Assembly: GCF_900111805.1 (NCBI RefSeq)
Contig: NZ_FOJN01000003.1
Location: 124,001 to 188,000 of the forward strand
DNA: 64,000 nt
Reading direction: 5' to 3'
Origin: Rhodococcoides kroppenstedtii
GTDB taxonomy: Bacteria > Actinomycetota > Actinomycetes > Mycobacteriales > Mycobacteriaceae
The first letter of the stretch is position 1. Every line of letters starts with the position of its first letter. This document shows positions 53,909 through 64,000 of this stretch, piece after piece. The notes beneath the pieces were generated by a model. That model did no database searches. It was not told where the DNA came from and worked only from the letters and a program-made list of their open reading frames with translations. A program made the position numbers and the translations under genes.

Positions 53909-56900
53909 GTGCCTGACGCTCCTTCCGTGCCGCCCGCGCCGACACCCGACCGCGAAAGCAAGGCAGTCGTCTCGGGAACGGACCGCCGGAACGACGTCCG
54001 AGCGCAGTACCGCACCACCCGGCTGATCGCCGTCGTCGCCGGTCTGCTGGGCACGCTGTTCGCCGTTCTGACGCCGTTCCTGCCGGTCACGCAGGACGAC
54101 GCGTCGATCGGCTGGCCCCAGAACGGCACGCTCGACAGCGTCGACGCGCCGCTGATGTCGCAGGTCCCGCAGTCGATGAGCGTGACGGTGCCGTGCACGG
54201 CGGTGGCCGCGCTCCCCGCCGGCGGCGGACTACTGCTCTCGACGGCACCGGCCCGCGGCGAAGGCGCGGCGCTCAACGCGATGTTCGTCCGCGTCTCCGA
54301 CACGTCGGTGGACGTGCTGGACCGCAACGTCGCGATCGCCTCGGCGCCGCGGTCGCAGGTCGAGTCGTCCGCCTGCACGGCCATCCGGTTCGACTCCGAC
54401 ATCACCGCCACCACCGCCGCGTTCGAGGGACTGACCGACGACGCCGGCGTGCCTCGCGTCGGTCGGCTCGACGGGGACTTCCGGCCCCAGGTGGTGGGCA
54501 TCTACTCCGATCTGTCCGGACCGGCGTCGGCATTCCCCGGCCTGTCGGTGGACATCGCGGTCGACTCGCGGTTCTCGTCGTCGCCGACCCTGCTCAAGCT
54601 GCTCGTCATGGTGGGCGCGGTCGGCACCACCGCCCTCGCGCTCGGCGCGTTGGCGCGGCTCGACGGCATCGACGGGCGGACGCACCGCCGCTTCTTCCCG
54701 GCCGGGTGGTGGAAGCCCTCCGGTATCGACGGCGTCGTGGTCGGTGCGTTGGTCGGCTGGCACTTCTTCGGCGCGAACACGTCCGACGACGGTTACCTCC
54801 TCACCATGGCCCGTGTCTCGGAGAACGCCGGGTACATGGCCAACTACTTCCGCTGGTTCGGCGTCCCCGAGGCGCCCTTCGGCTGGTACTACGACGTGCT
54901 GGCCGCGTTCGCGAAGGTCTCCACGGCGAGCCCGTGGATGCGTCTGCCCGCGTTGATCGCGGGCGTGCTCTGCTGGCTGGTCATCAGCCGCGAGGTGGTT
55001 CCGCGGCTCGGCCGCGCCGTCCGCACCAACTCGGTGGCTGTATGGACCGGCGGCCTGGTCTTCCTCGCGTTCTGGCTGCCGTACGACAACGGTCTGCGTC
55101 CCGAGCCCATCGTCGCGCTCGGCGCCCTGCTCACGTGGTGCTCGGTGGAGCGGGCCATCGCCACCGGACGCCTGCTGCCCGCCGCGGTCGCCGCGATCGT
55201 CGGGGCGTTCACGCTCGCGTCGGCGCCGACCGGATTGATGTGTGTCGCGGCCATTCTCGCCGGCATCCGACCGCTGACCCGCATCGTGGTCAAGCGGCAC
55301 CGGGCCGTGGGTACGCTGCCCCTGCTCGCGCCCATCCTGAGCGCCGGTCTGCTGGTGCTCATCGTCGTCTTCGCGGACCAGACGTTCGCCGCCGTGCGGG
55401 AATCCACCCGCGTCCGGACGCTGATCGGCCCGAACCTGCCCTGGTACAACGACTTCCTGCGGTACTACTACCTCTTCGTCCAGACGGTCGACGGCTCGCT
55501 CGCGCGCCGCTTCGCGTTCCTGGTGATGCTGCTGTGCCTGTTCACCACGCTCGTGGTGCTGTTGCGCCGCAAGCGGATTCCGGGTGTGCCGTCCGGACCG
55601 GCGTGGCGGTTGATCGCCGTCGTGTTCGGCACGATCTTCTTCATGATGTTCAACCCCACCAAGTGGACCCACCACTTCGGGGTGTACGCCGGCATCGCCG
55701 GTTCGCTCGCCGCGCTCACCGCCGTCGCGGTGTCCGCGAGCGCCTTGCGGTCCCGACGTAATCGCACCGTCTTCGTCGTCGGGCTCGTCTTCGTTCTCGC
55801 CCTGTCCTTCTCGGGCATCAACGGCTACTGGTACGTCTCGAGCTACGGCGTTCCGTGGTTCGACAAGGTGGTCTCCGTCAGCGGCATCCAGTCCAACACC
55901 GTGCTGCTCGGACTGTTCTTCGTCGCCGTCGCACTGGCCGGCTGGCACTACCTCCGTGAGGGCTTCGCCGCCCCGCAGCCGAAACCCGGCACAGTCCGCG
56001 GGCGTCGCATCCGAAAGTTCGCCGCGGCGCCGCTCACCGTGGTCGCCGGCCTCATGGTGCTCTTCGCGCTGGCGTCCCTGCTCAAGGGCGCGGTATCGCA
56101 GTACCCCGCGTACTCGCTGGGCCGCTCGAACGTCCAGGCTCTCGCCGGCAACTCCTGCGGTCTCGCCCGCGACGTCCTGGTCGAGTCCGACCCGAATCAA
56201 GGCATCCTGCAGCCGCTTCCGGGTCCCGTCGATCCCGAGATCGGCCCCCTGGGCGGCGAGGACCCCGTCGGCTTCAGCGCCAACGGCGTGCCCACCGACC
56301 TCAGTGCGGACGCGGTGGAGGTCAAGCCCGGCCAGGGCAACACCGACTCCCAGTCCGTCGGTGCCTCGTTCGAGGAGGGCCAGTCGTCCGGTACTGCGGG
56401 CGGTGTCGGCGCGGTCGGCGTGAACGGCTCCACCGCGGCGTTGCCGTTCGGCCTGAACCCCGCCACCACCCCGGTGCTGGGTTCGTACCAGCCCGGTGTG
56501 CAGACGCCGGCCCGCGCCGCGTCCAGCTGGTACGGCCTGCCCGCGGCATCCGACGACGCCCCCCTGATCGTCGTCTCGGCCGCCGGCCGCATCTGGTCCG
56601 AGGACCCGGTCGCCGGCACCACCACCTACGGGCAGTCCCTCCGCGTCGAGTACGGCCGCACCCAGCCCGACGGCACCGTCGCCGTGCAGGGCGACTACCT
56701 GCCCAAGGACATCGGCCCCGCACCGTCGTGGCGCAACCTACGCATCCCCCGCGCGGACCTGCCCGCCGACACCGACGCCGTCCGCATCGTCGCCAACGAT
56801 CCCAACCTCACCGGGGACCAGTGGCTGGCCTTCACCCCTCCGCGGGTGCCCGTGGTGACCACGCTGCAGGACGAGATCGGCTCCGAGCAGCCCGTGCTGC

Positions 56901-57241
56901 TGGACTGGGCCGTGGGTCTGCAGTTCCCGTGCCAGCGACCCTTCGACCACCGCGTCGGCGTCGCCGAGGTGCCCGGCTACCGGATCCTGCCGGACCGCGG
57001 GCTGGCCGTGTCCTCCACCGACACGTGGCAGGCGGGCGAGAACGGCGGCCCGCTCGGGTTCACGGAGATGCTCGCTGCTCCCGTCGCGATTCCGACGTAC
57101 CTGAACCACGACTGGGGCCGGGACTGGGGATCGCTCGAGCGCTACGACCGCTTCGACCCCTCGGCGACCGCCGCGGACGTCGAGGTCACCGAGCGCACCC
57201 GCTCGGGTCTGTGGTCGCCGGGGACGCTGCGGGTGTACTGA
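53909..57241 (+). CDS. emb: Arabinosyltransferase Emb (second of two)
   Basis: A 1110-residue paralogue of the preceding protein, very similar throughout the membrane domain. It has WHFFGANTSDDGYLLTMARV (catalytic D293-D294), SENAGYMANYFRWFGVPEAP with the EmbB/EmbC-like FGWYYDVLAAF, PTKWTHHFGVYAGIAGSLAA and the C-terminal FPCQRPFDHRVGVAEVPGYR. Emb enzymes extend and branch arabinan from decaprenyl-phosphoryl arabinose on the outer face and are the ethambutol targets. It carries its own promoter rather than relying on the upstream operon. Whether it is an EmbB or EmbC equivalent needs phylogeny. Confidence 0.93.
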   Translation: MPDAPSVPPAPTPDRESKAVVSGTDRRNDVRAQYRTTRLIAVVAGLLGTLFAVLTPFLPVTQDDASIGWPQNGTLDSVDAPLMSQVPQSMSVTVPCTAVAALPAGGGLLLSTAPARGEGAALNAMFVRVSDTSVDVLDRNVAIASAPRSQVESSACTAIRFDSDITATTAAFEGLTDDAGVPRVGRLDGDFRPQVVGIYSDLSGPASAFPGLSVDIAVDSRFSSSPTLLKLLVMVGAVGTTALALGALARLDGIDGRTHRRFFPAGWWKPSGIDGVVVGALVGWHFFGANTSDDGYLLTMARVSENAGYMANYFRWFGVPEAPFGWYYDVLAAFAKVSTASPWMRLPALIAGVLCWLVISREVVPRLGRAVRTNSVAVWTGGLVFLAFWLPYDNGLRPEPIVALGALLTWCSVERAIATGRLLPAAVAAIVGAFTLASAPTGLMCVAAILAGIRPLTRIVVKRHRAVGTLPLLAPILSAGLLVLIVVFADQTFAAVRESTRVRTLIGPNLPWYNDFLRYYYLFVQTVDGSLARRFAFLVMLLCLFTTLVVLLRRKRIPGVPSGPAWRLIAVVFGTIFFMMFNPTKWTHHFGVYAGIAGSLAALTAVAVSASALRSRRNRTVFVVGLVFVLALSFSGINGYWYVSSYGVPWFDKVVSVSGIQSNTVLLGLFFVAVALAGWHYLREGFAAPQPKPGTVRGRRIRKFAAAPLTVVAGLMVLFALASLLKGAVSQYPAYSLGRSNVQALAGNSCGLARDVLVESDPNQGILQPLPGPVDPEIGPLGGEDPVGFSANGVPTDLSADAVEVKPGQGNTDSQSVGASFEEGQSSGTAGGVGAVGVNGSTAALPFGLNPATTPVLGSYQPGVQTPARAASSWYGLPAASDDAPLIVVSAAGRIWSEDPVAGTTTYGQSLRVEYGRTQPDGTVAVQGDYLPKDIGPAPSWRNLRIPRADLPADTDAVRIVANDPNLTGDQWLAFTPPRVPVVTTLQDEIGSEQPVLLDWAVGLQFPCQRPFDHRVGVAEVPGYRILPDRGLAVSSTDTWQAGENGGPLGFTEMLAAPVAIPTYLNHDWGRDWGSLERYDRFDPSATAADVEVTERTRSGLWSPGTLRVY

Positions 57242-57245
57242 TGCG

Positions 57246-57260
57246 CGGGAGATCCTCCCG
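57246..57260 (+). terminator. Short hairpin after the second emb gene
   Basis: CGGGAG-atc-CTCCCG, 4 bp after the stop. The rest of 57261-57431 is AT-richer and shows no gene. Confidence 0.4.
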
Positions 57261-57431
57261 AGCGACGTTTCGGGCTCGGCACCGGGGCGCCGCTCATCGA
57301 ACGGTTCTGAAGGCGGACTGCTTCAAAGACTGGTCAGACTGGTCGCAGACAGAATCAGGACCGTTGCCCGCATTCCCGATTTGCAACTGAACCGAGCGGG
57401 CACGGAGGATGTCTGAATAGTTTGCAGCAAT

Positions 57432-58067
57432 TCAGTACGCTGGATTGTCGTCCACAATGGTTTCGAAAATTTCAGTCAAACCGTTCAAGTTTCCGACTTC
57501 TCGCGCTTCGTGACATGCAGCATGAAGTTCCTCGGAGTCGACACGCTCCCAATCGAGACCTAAACCTCCCTCTGCCAACAGTTGGTCGAAAAACTCGCGC
57601 GTGCTGCGCCCGTTACCCTCCCGAAAAGGGTGGGCATAGTTGACGTAGTCATAGAGGTAGGCAATCTTGGCAGTGAGTTCGGACGGCGCAACGTTCCGCA
57701 GGTGCCCACTCTGCAGGATTTCATCCCTGACGTGGCGCATAGCTTGATCGATGTTGCCGGGCGGGCAGAACGACACACCGCCCTTTTTCAACCCGACGGT
57801 CCGTACCTCACCAGCCCATTCATACACGTCTTGAAATAGCTGCTTGTGGATTGCGCGAATGTGACGCAGGTCGTAGGAGCGCACTGCCATAATGCCGGGG
57901 TTTTCCCGAAGTTCGAGTAGCCGGTACTCGCTGAGGTCCACTTCGGCGTCGGTCAACTCCTCCTGGGTGACCGCTCCTACCAGATTTCGCAAAATACTGG
58001 AACCGCCGAGGAAGTAGCCTTCCCAATTGTGCTGCGGATCGTCGTTTTCCCAGGGCTTTCTTGTCAC
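57432..58067 (-). CDS. Fic-domain AMP-transferase toxin (VbhT/FicT type)
   Basis: A 211-residue protein. The Fic motif is complete: AHPFREGNGRSTREFF with catalytic His146, Glu150 and Arg154/157 (H-P-F-x-x-G-N-G-R-x-x-R). The flap region is EWAGEVRTVGLKKGGVSFCP, and IRAIHKQLFQDVYEW precedes it. No inhibitory alpha helix is present in the protein itself, so inhibition must come in trans from the small gene 18 bp upstream. FicT toxins AMPylate targets such as gyrase and topoisomerase IV. GTG start. Base composition is visibly lower in GC than the flanking emb and accD4 genes, suggesting transfer. Confidence 0.88.
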   Translation of the reverse strand: MTRKPWENDDPQHNWEGYFLGGSSILRNLVGAVTQEELTDAEVDLSEYRLLELRENPGIMAVRSYDLRHIRAIHKQLFQDVYEWAGEVRTVGLKKGGVSFCPPGNIDQAMRHVRDEILQSGHLRNVAPSELTAKIAYLYDYVNYAHPFREGNGRSTREFFDQLLAEGGLGLDWERVDSEELHAACHEAREVGNLNGLTEIFETIVDDNPAY

Positions 58068-58085
58068 GAACAGCGACCAACCGGA

Positions 58086-58271
58086 CTAGGTCAGATTGTA
58101 GCGCCGACGCACACGTTCACCGAGACTGCCCAGGTCGATGTCGCCCTTGACGTAAGCGAGCTGGTCGGCGCGCGTGGCATCTGTGCTGCGAGCTCCTTCC
58201 AGTGCAGTGGTACGGCGAATCGCGCGCACGCGTCGCACACGACGCGAGACTTCGTTGCTTCGCACAGTCAT
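58086..58271 (-). CDS. VbhA-type antitoxin of the Fic toxin
   Basis: A 61-residue protein with the class I inhibitory motif [ST]xxxE[GN]: TTALEG at residues 21-26, where Glu25 would block ATP binding in the Fic active site. The rest, ADQLAYVKGDIDLGSLGERV, matches the 'YvrGeI.l.el..rv..ry' tail of VbhA antitoxins. It lies directly upstream of the toxin gene on the same strand, the usual order. The ATG is preceded by GGTGGGA. It is too short for many annotation pipelines. Confidence 0.82.
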   Translation of the reverse strand: MTVRSNEVSRRVRRVRAIRRTTALEGARSTDATRADQLAYVKGDIDLGSLGERVRRRYNLT

Positions 58272-58290
58272 GATCCCACCGCCTTCGTCG

Positions 58291-58304
58291 GAATGTTCTC
58301 ATTC
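58291..58304. promoter_or_regulatory. Operator candidate of the Fic module
   Basis: GAATG-ttct-CATTC inverted repeat about 20 bp upstream of the antitoxin start, in the expected promoter position. The rest of 58305-58479 shows no gene. Confidence 0.4.
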
Positions 58305-58479
58305 TAGACCCCGGGCTTGCGGGGCGTCGTAAACCGACCCCGCAGCGATGCGCTCGGCCCGTCGCGCATCCCGTGCGCTCGAACAGGCACGGGCCGCGCG
58401 TTGCAGCCAGGCGTCGTCTCACGGACACGCGCGGAACGCTGACCCACCCGTGCCGCGGACCACCGCGGAAACGGCAGGA

Positions 58480-60024
58480 TCAGATGGGGAACAAGTGCTG
58501 CTTGCGCGGGCGACGCTCGGGCGCCCGGTCACGCAGCAACCGCAGCGCCTTGCGGATCTCGAGGCGCGTCGTCGACGGCTCGATGACGGCATCGATGTAG
58601 CCGCGCTCGGCGGCGATCCACGGCGTCGCGACGTGCTCGTTGTAGAAGTCGATGAACTGCTGGCGGATCGCCGGCGCGTTCTCGCCCGCCTCGGCGAGCT
58701 GCTTGCGCGCCATGATCGACACGGCCCCCTCGGCGCCCATCACCGCGATCCGCGCCGTCGGCCAGGCGAAGTTGATGTCCGCGCCGAGCTGCTTCGAACC
58801 CATCACGGCGTACCCGCCGCCGTAGGACTTGCGGACCACCACCGTCACCTTCGGCACACTGGCGCAGACGTACGAGAAGATGAAGCGCCCACCACGCTTG
58901 ATGACGCCGATCTTCTCCTGCTCGAGTCCCGGCAGGAAGCCCGGCGTGTCGGTGACCAGCACGAGCGGGATGTCGAAGGCGTTGCAGATGTTGATGAAGT
59001 GCGACGCCTTGTCCGAACTGGCCGCGTCCAACGCACCCGAGAGCACCATCGGCTGATTGGCCACGACACCCACCGGTCGACCGTCGACGCGGGCGAAGCC
59101 GACGATGACGTTGCCCGCGGTCTGCGCGGTGAGTTCGTGGAACTCCCCGTCGTCGAAGATGCGCAGCAGGATCTCGTGCATGTCGTACCCGGCGTTGTCC
59201 GAGTCCGGCATGAACACGTCGAGCGCGCGATCGTCCTCGGTGACCTCCGGTTCGAGGCCGGGGTTGATCACCGGCGGCGCCGAGTTGCAATTGGACGGCA
59301 TGTACGACAGGTACTTGCGCACCCACTCGAACGCGGCCTTCTCGTCCGCCGCCACGTGGTGGACGTTGCCGTACTCGGCTTGCTTCCGCGCACTGCCGAG
59401 ATCGTGCAGGCTGACGTCCTCGCCGGTGACCGACTTGATGACGTCGGGACCGGTCACGAACATGTAGGCCTCTTCGGTGGCCACGACGATGTCGGTGTTG
59501 ATCGGGGCATACACCGCGCCGCCGGCGCACTTGCCCAGGATCACCGAGATCTGCGGGCACATGCCGGACAGCGGTTCCTGGCGACGGCCGAGCTCGGCGT
59601 ACCAGGCGAGCGAGGTCACGGCGTCCTGCACGCGAGCGCCACCGGAATCGTTGATACCGATGCAGGGGCAACCGATGTCGGCCGCGAACTCCATGATGTG
59701 CGCGACCTTGCGGCCGAACATCTCGCCCACCGTGCCGCCGAACACCGTCTGATCGTGCGAGAAGACGGCCACGGGCCGGCCGTCGATCAGCCCGTGCCCG
59801 GTGACGACGCCGTCGCCGTAGAGCGCGTTCGGGTCACCGGGGGCGCGCACCAGGGCGCCGATCTCGACGAAGGTGCCCGGATCGAGCAGCATGTCGATGC
59901 GCTGGCGTGCGCTCGGAATGCCCTTCTTGGCGCGCTTGGCGATGGCCTTCTCGCCCGCCGGCTCCTTCGCCTGATCGAGTTTCTCTCGGAGCTCGGCGAG
60001 CTTGGCGGCGGTGGTCGACGTCAC
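58480..60024 (-). CDS. accD4: Acyl-CoA carboxylase beta subunit AccD4 (mycolate pathway)
   Basis: A 514-residue carboxyltransferase. [20 protein letters not shown] and [20 protein letters not shown] in the N-domain; [20 protein letters not shown] and [20 protein letters not shown] form the acyl-CoA oxyanion site. [20 protein letters not shown] and [20 protein letters not shown] form the biotin site in the C-domain. It ends in [11 protein letters not shown]. Beside pks13, AccD4 (Rv3799c) supplies the carboxylated long-chain acyl-CoA that Pks13 condenses into mycolate. The GTG start overlaps the pks13 stop as GTGA, so the two are coupled. Confidence 0.95.
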   Translation of the reverse strand: MTSTTAAKLAELREKLDQAKEPAGEKAIAKRAKKGIPSARQRIDMLLDPGTFVEIGALVRAPGDPNALYGDGVVTGHGLIDGRPVAVFSHDQTVFGGTVGEMFGRKVAHIMEFAADIGCPCIGINDSGGARVQDAVTSLAWYAELGRRQEPLSGMCPQISVILGKCAGGAVYAPINTDIVVATEEAYMFVTGPDVIKSVTGEDVSLHDLGSARKQAEYGNVHHVAADEKAAFEWVRKYLSYMPSNCNSAPPVINPGLEPEVTEDDRALDVFMPDSDNAGYDMHEILLRIFDDGEFHELTAQTAGNVIVGFARVDGRPVGVVANQPMVLSGALDAASSDKASHFINICNAFDIPLVLVTDTPGFLPGLEQEKIGVIKRGGRFIFSYVCASVPKVTVVVRKSYGGGYAVMGSKQLGADINFAWPTARIAVMGAEGAVSIMARKQLAEAGENAPAIRQQFIDFYNEHVATPWIAAERGYIDAVIEPSTTRLEIRKALRLLRDRAPERRPRKQHLFPI

Positions 60025-63000
60025 GTGTGCGACTCGCTTTCCTTCGGCGTGGATGCTGCCGAGATCGTCTGCAACTTCTTCGTCAGGTCCGCCGCGATCG
60101 CCGAGATGTACGGCTCGTCGATCACGGCCAGGTGGTCACCGCCGATGTGCACGATGTCCAGGTTCGGTGCGTACGGGCCCCACCCGCCGTGCTCCTCGCG
60201 CCTACCCAGTCGCGGCTCGAGGGCAATGGCGTCGTCGTGGTACTTGTCCGCCATGTACAGCGTGACGTCGCCGTCGTAGTGCTCCGGCTGCGCCGTCTGG
60301 ATGGCGCGGTTGTCGAGCCACGACGTCCGCTGGTGCTCGATGATGCCACTCGGAATCTTGGCGCTGGACATCTTCAGCAGATCCATGATGATGGCGATCT
60401 GACCGTCGTCGTCGGCCTTCGCCAACCGCTCGTACGGCAGCGGGTAGTCCACGTTGTAGAGCTTCTTGCCCACCTGCGCGTACCGCTTCCAGCGCAGCTC
60501 GATCTCCTCCGGGGTGTCGGGAATCGGCTCGTACGGCATCACGGTGTCGATGAGACCGACGTAGCGCACGTCCGCCCCCTCCGCCCGCAGCAGCGTCGCC
60601 ACGGCGTAGGACAGCACGCCCCCGAGGGACCAGCCCATGAGCACGTACGGGCCGTCGCCCTGGATCTCCCGCAGGATCGGAAGGTACTCGCGAGCCCGCT
60701 CCTCGATGGGACCCTCGGTGCGCTCGAGCCCGTACATCGGGGTGTCGGTCGGCAGGCGGCGCAACAGCGGCTCGTACACCACGCACGAGCTGCCCGCCGG
60801 GTGGAAAACGAACACCGGCACGGCGGTCGACCCCTCGGGACGCGCCCGCAGGGTCCGCACCAGACCGGTGACGTCGCCGGCTTCGAGGAACGGCCGCACG
60901 ACGTCGGCGAGCTGCTCGATGGTCTCGGAGTCGAGGATGTCGTCGAACGTCACCTCGCCCTTGGCGCGCTCGCTGAGCCGCTCGGCCAGCTTCTCCGCGG
61001 TGGGGTCGTCCAGGACCGGCAGCGGGTTGAAGATGCCCTTCGCGGACTGGCCCGTGACGGTCGCCCAGGTGGCGAACGTCAGTCGCTCGGCCGCGTCGCG
61101 CGGGGCGACGTCGGTACCCGTGGCCTCGGCGAAGCTCTTCGCATCCGACGCATCGCTGCTCGGGGCGACCGCCGGTTCCGGCACGGCCGGGGCCGTATCG
61201 GTGACCGGTGCCTCGAACGCCGTCGCGACGGACGGTCCGGAGGCCTCCGGTTCCGGGGTGGACTCGGTGGTGTCCGGCGCCGCGGTGGCCGCCGCCGTGG
61301 TGTCCGGAGCCGCCGTGGCCGCCGCTTCCCGGGCCTCCTCCGCCTCGCGCTCGCGGCGCTGCTCCTCGGCGAGCGCCTCGACCTCCTCGCGGTTCTCCAG
61401 GGCGTAGCGGAGGTACTTCTCCACCTCGCGCAGGCTGGCGTCACGCACCGCCTGCAACTGCACCTGGGGAATGTCGAACTCGAACTCCACGCGGTTCTTG
61501 ATCCGCACGGCCATGAGCGAGTCGAGGCCCAGTTCGATCAGCGGAATTTCGGCCGGCAGGTCCTCGGGTGCGTAGCCCATGGACTCGGCGACGATGATCG
61601 CGAGCCGCTCCTCCATGGTCTGGGTGCCCTCGGGATCCCAGCGGTTGCCGAAGTCCTCGACCACCTCGGGCTCGTACTCGACGCCGTCCCCGACGGTGGC
61701 GTCGGCGACACTCGGGGCGGCTGCGGACGCCGGAACGCCGGCGGACACCGCTGCGGCACCGGACGTCACGACGGCCTCGGCCCAGGGGCGGAAGGTCCCG
61801 CCGTCGTTCCACTGCAGCTGCAGGGCAGCACCGCCCGGATGCGGGGTCAGCACCGTGGTGATCGACCCCGTGGTCGGCACACTGTCGACGACGTCGGCAC
61901 CGCCGACACCGCCGACGACCGCACCGACGGCGACGTCGGACAGCACCTCGGACGCCAGCCGTCGGACCAGGTCGTCCGCGGAGGCGACGCGCGCGACGGG
62001 GGTCTCCCACACGGTGCGCCCGTCCGGAAGAGCGACGCGGGCGGGCGACCCGCCGAGGGAGACGTCGGCGTGCAGCCAGTGCTCCTTGCGCAGGAACGCG
62101 GTGCGCGGGATGGGCGCGTACTCGCCGGGGCCGATCACCGCGGCCAGGTCGACCGGGTGTCCGTGCACGTACAGCTCGGCCAGCGCGGCCCGGAACGTCG
62201 CCGGCTCGCTCTCTTTGCGCTTGAGCGTGGCGATCAGCGTGGCGTCGGGAACGCCCGCGGCCCACGCGGTGGCCGCGACGGACATGAGCGCCACCGGGTT
62301 CGGTGCCAGCTCGACGAACGTGGTGTAGCCGGAGTCGACGGCCGTCTTCACCGCCTGGGTGAACCAGACCGCGTGGCGCATGCCCTTGGTCCAGTAGTCC
62401 ACCCCGTGGATCGGGTCGTGGCCGGCGCGGTAGAACGCCTCCTTGTCGACCGACGAGAACACGGCGGTGTCCAGCGGGTGCGGCTCGATACCCATCAGTT
62501 CGGCGGCCAACTCACCGAGGAGCGGATCGACGGCCGACGTGTGGCCGGCTCCGCGCACGTCGAGCACACGACCCATCTTGCCGAGCGACTCCGCGTGCTC
62601 CACCAGCTTCTGCACCGGCTCGGCCGGACCGCCGACGGTGGTGTGCGTGGGGGCGGCGTAGACGCTGGGCTCGACGCCGGGGAAGCGCTCCGCCAGCTCC
62701 GCCACCTCGGCGGCGGAGAACTCCACCAGGGCCATGGCGCCGGCCTCGGCGTCGCCGAGACCTTGCTGCCCCTCGCCCAACAGGCGGGAGCGGGCGACGA
62801 TGATGCGGACGGCGTCCTCGAGACCGAGACCACCCGCCGCGTACGCCGCGGCGACCTCGCCCATCGAATGGCCCACGACCGCAGCGGGAGTCGCGCCGTA
62901 GGCACGCAGGGTCTCCACCAGTGCCACCTGGATGGCGAAGATGGCGACCTGGGAGTTCTCGAACTCGTACGTCTGCGCGTCGTCGGCGACGATCGCGCGA

Positions 63001-64000
63001 ATCGAGTAGCCGGACTCGTCCTCGATCAGCTCGTCGACGCGGTCCAGCGCGGCGGCGAACAGTGGCTCGGCCGCGTAGAGCTCCTTCGCCATCTTGCGGT
63101 GCTGGGCTCCGAACCCGGAGAACACCCACACCGCACCGTTGGCGGCGGGGCTGTCGGACGACAGGACGCCCGTGCCCGGCTTGCCGGCCGCGACCGCGCG
63201 CAGACCGGTGATCGCCTCGGCCCGCGTGGTGGCCAGGACCACCGCGCGTGACCGACCGTGATTGCGCTTGGCGAGGGCGCGCGCGACGGACTCCAGATCC
63301 GTCGTGCTGCCCGCTTCGGTCTCGAGCCAGTCGGCGAGCTCCGCAGCGGTGCGACGACGCCGCGACGGCATCGACGCGGACACCGCCAGCAGCACCGGCA
63401 GCGCGGGCTCGGCAGCGGCGTCGGACGGCGCGTTCCCGGTGGGGTCGGCACCGCCGGTCACCTCTGCGAGCACCTCGCGCACCTCGGCGTCGGTCTCCTC
63501 CGGCGCGCCCACGGGCTCGCCGACCAATGCCTCGGGGTCGACGGCGGTCGCATCGAACGCGACGACACCGTCGGTGGCGGCGTCGGCCTCGGCGGCGCCG
63601 GGGACGTACTCCGCGACAACGACGTGGGCGTTGGTGCCGCCGAAGCCGAATCCGGAGACGCCGGCGACGGCCGATCCGGAGTACCGGGGCCAGGCCGTGG
63701 GGGTGTCGATCACCTGGAGGTGCGCGGCGTCGAACGGGATGTACGGGTTGGGCCCGGCGTAGTTGAGCGACGCCGGCAGCCGGTCCTCGCGCATCGCGAG
63801 GACCACCTTGATCAGACCCGCTGCGCCCGCCGCACTCTCGAGGTGGCCGAAGTTGGTCTTGGCCGATCCGAGCAGGGCCGGGGCCTCGGCGGACCGTCCG
63901 CGGCCGACGACACGGCCGAGCGCGTCGGCCTCGATCGGATCGCCCAGGATGGTGCCGGTGCCGTGTGCCTCGATGTAATCGACGGTCGACGGCAGGATGC
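60021..64000 (-). CDS. pks13: Polyketide synthase Pks13, C-terminal part (runs off right edge)
   Basis: About 1326 residues are visible; the frame is open to the window edge. In order: the end of the ketosynthase ([15 protein letters not shown] and [18 protein letters not shown] with its active-site His residues); an acyltransferase domain with [19 protein letters not shown]; an acyl carrier protein with [20 protein letters not shown] (phosphopantetheine Ser at 61518-61520); an Ala/Glu-rich linker; and a thioesterase with [20 protein letters not shown] and a C-terminal His in [12 protein letters not shown]. Pks13 performs the final Claisen condensation of mycolic acids and transfers them to trehalose. 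The N-terminal ACP and most of the KS lie outside. Confidence 0.96.
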   Translation of the reverse strand, partial: ILPSTVDYIEAHGTGTILGDPIEADALGRVVGRGRSAEAPALLGSAKTNFGHLESAAGAAGLIKVVLAMREDRLPASLNYAGPNPYIPFDAAHLQVIDTPTAWPRYSGSAVAGVSGFGFGGTNAHVVVAEYVPGAAEADAATDGVVAFDATAVDPEALVGEPVGAPEETDAEVREVLAEVTGGADPTGNAPSDAAAEPALPVLLAVSASMPSRRRRTAAELADWLETEAGSTTDLESVARALAKRNHGRSRAVVLATTRAEAITGLRAVAAGKPGTGVLSSDSPAANGAVWVFSGFGAQHRKMAKELYAAEPLFAAALDRVDELIEDESGYSIRAIVADDAQTYEFENSQVAIFAIQVALVETLRAYGATPAAVVGHSMGEVAAAYAAGGLGLEDAVRIIVARSRLLGEGQQGLGDAEAGAMALVEFSAAEVAELAERFPGVEPSVYAAPTHTTVGGPAEPVQKLVEHAESLGKMGRVLDVRGAGHTSAVDPLLGELAAELMGIEPHPLDTAVFSSVDKEAFYRAGHDPIHGVDYWTKGMRHAVWFTQAVKTAVDSGYTTFVELAPNPVALMSVAATAWAAGVPDATLIATLKRKESEPATFRAALAELYVHGHPVDLAAVIGPGEYAPIPRTAFLRKEHWLHADVSLGGSPARVALPDGRTVWETPVARVASADDLVRRLASEVLSDVAVGAVVGGVGGADVVDSVPTTGSITTVLTPHPGGAALQLQWNDGGTFRPWAEAVVTSGAAAVSAGVPASAAAPSVADATVGDGVEYEPEVVEDFGNRWDPEGTQTMEERLAIIVAESMGYAPEDLPAEIPLIELGLDSLMAVRIKNRVEFEFDIPQVQLQAVRDASLREVEKYLRYALENREEVEALAEEQRREREAEEAREAAATAAPDTTAAATAAPDTTESTPEPEASGPSVATAFEAPVTDTAPAVPEPAVAPSSDASDAKSFAEATGTDVAPRDAAERLTFATWATVTGQSAKGIFNPLPVLDDPTAEKLAERLSERAKGEVTFDDILDSETIEQLADVVRPFLEAGDVTGLVRTLRARPEGSTAVPVFVFHPAGSSCVVYEPLLRRLPTDTPMYGLERTEGPIEERAREYLPILREIQGDGPYVLMGWSLGGVLSYAVATLLRAEGADVRYVGLIDTVMPYEPIPDTPEEIELRWKRYAQVGKKLYNVDYPLPYERLAKADDDGQIAIIMDLLKMSSAKIPSGIIEHQRTSWLDNRAIQTAQPEHYDGDVTLYMADKYHDDAIALEPRLGRREEHGGWGPYAPNLDIVHIGGDHLAVIDEPYISAIAADLTKKLQTISAASTPKESESHT

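Noticed and set aside
59907..63251. Open frame of over 1100 codons antisense to pks13
   Set aside because: Arg/Gly/Val-rich low-complexity translation with no domain; an artefact of high-GC third positions opposite a real gene with clear KS/AT/ACP/TE motifs.

Overview
The window comes from a high-GC, mycolic-acid-producing actinobacterium, most likely a Rhodococcus-type member of the Nocardiaceae. The right half is the core cell-envelope locus of the Corynebacteriales: wzm/wzt and glfT1 for galactan export and priming, glfT2, rmlB/A/C, gtrA, dprE1/dprE2, aftA, two emb arabinosyltransferases, accD4 and pks13. The quinone reductase, PLP enzyme, bpa, ABC transporter and glfT1 run follows the gene content of M. 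tuberculosis Rv3777-Rv3783, and gtrA to emb follows Rv3789-Rv3795. Genus assignment is inference.

Layout. 1-3100: 5' end of corA, then a divergent reductase/desaturase operon (Rv3230c/DesA3-like). 3100-7000: small stress and membrane proteins (LapA-domain, CsbD, two DUF202, DUF5313), an OhrR-like MarR regulator, a thioesterase, a YnfA-like protein and an FBP-domain zinc protein. 7000-16650: a large FAD/Fe-S dehydrogenase, a broken Orn/Lys/Arg decarboxylase, a luciferase-like oxidoreductase, a CrcB pair, an aromatic-acid permease, a lipase and a TetR regulator. 16700-22060: three tRNA genes (Arg-ACG, Ser-GCT, Ser-TGA), a dienelactone-hydrolase homologue, hisC-like aminotransferase, an Ag85-like mycolyltransferase and a PucR-type regulator. 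22100-27350: lactate monooxygenase-like enzyme, aldo/keto reductase, quinone reductase, cysteine-desulfurase-like protein and Bpa. 27370-44680: galactan export and polymerisation genes mixed with an accessory sugar region. 44760-57240: dprE1-dprE2-aftA-membrane protein-emb-emb. 57430-58270: a Fic/VbhA-type toxin-antitoxin pair. 58480-64000: accD4 and the 3' part of pks13.

How it fits together. Rml enzymes supply dTDP-rhamnose precursors for the linker; GlfT1 and GlfT2 build galactan; Wzm/Wzt export it; DprE1/2 make decaprenyl-phosphoryl arabinose, which AftA and the Emb proteins polymerise; AccD4 and Pks13 make the mycolates that esterify the arabinan.

The most notable accessory content is a Gfo/Idh dehydrogenase + DegT aminotransferase + LpxA-like acyltransferase set (36018-38974). 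This resembles the GnnA/GnnB/LpxA route to N-acylated 2,3-diamino sugars of Gram-negative lipid A, but here it sits among membrane glycosyltransferase and flippase-like genes of a mycomembrane organism. It could make a previously undescribed amino-sugar or acyl-sugar decoration of the envelope.

Two further themes stand out. At least eighteen gene starts are preceded by a TAnnnT-type -10 element only 6-8 nt upstream, which predicts widespread leaderless transcripts. Several large palindromes and repeats lie in otherwise empty intergenic DNA.
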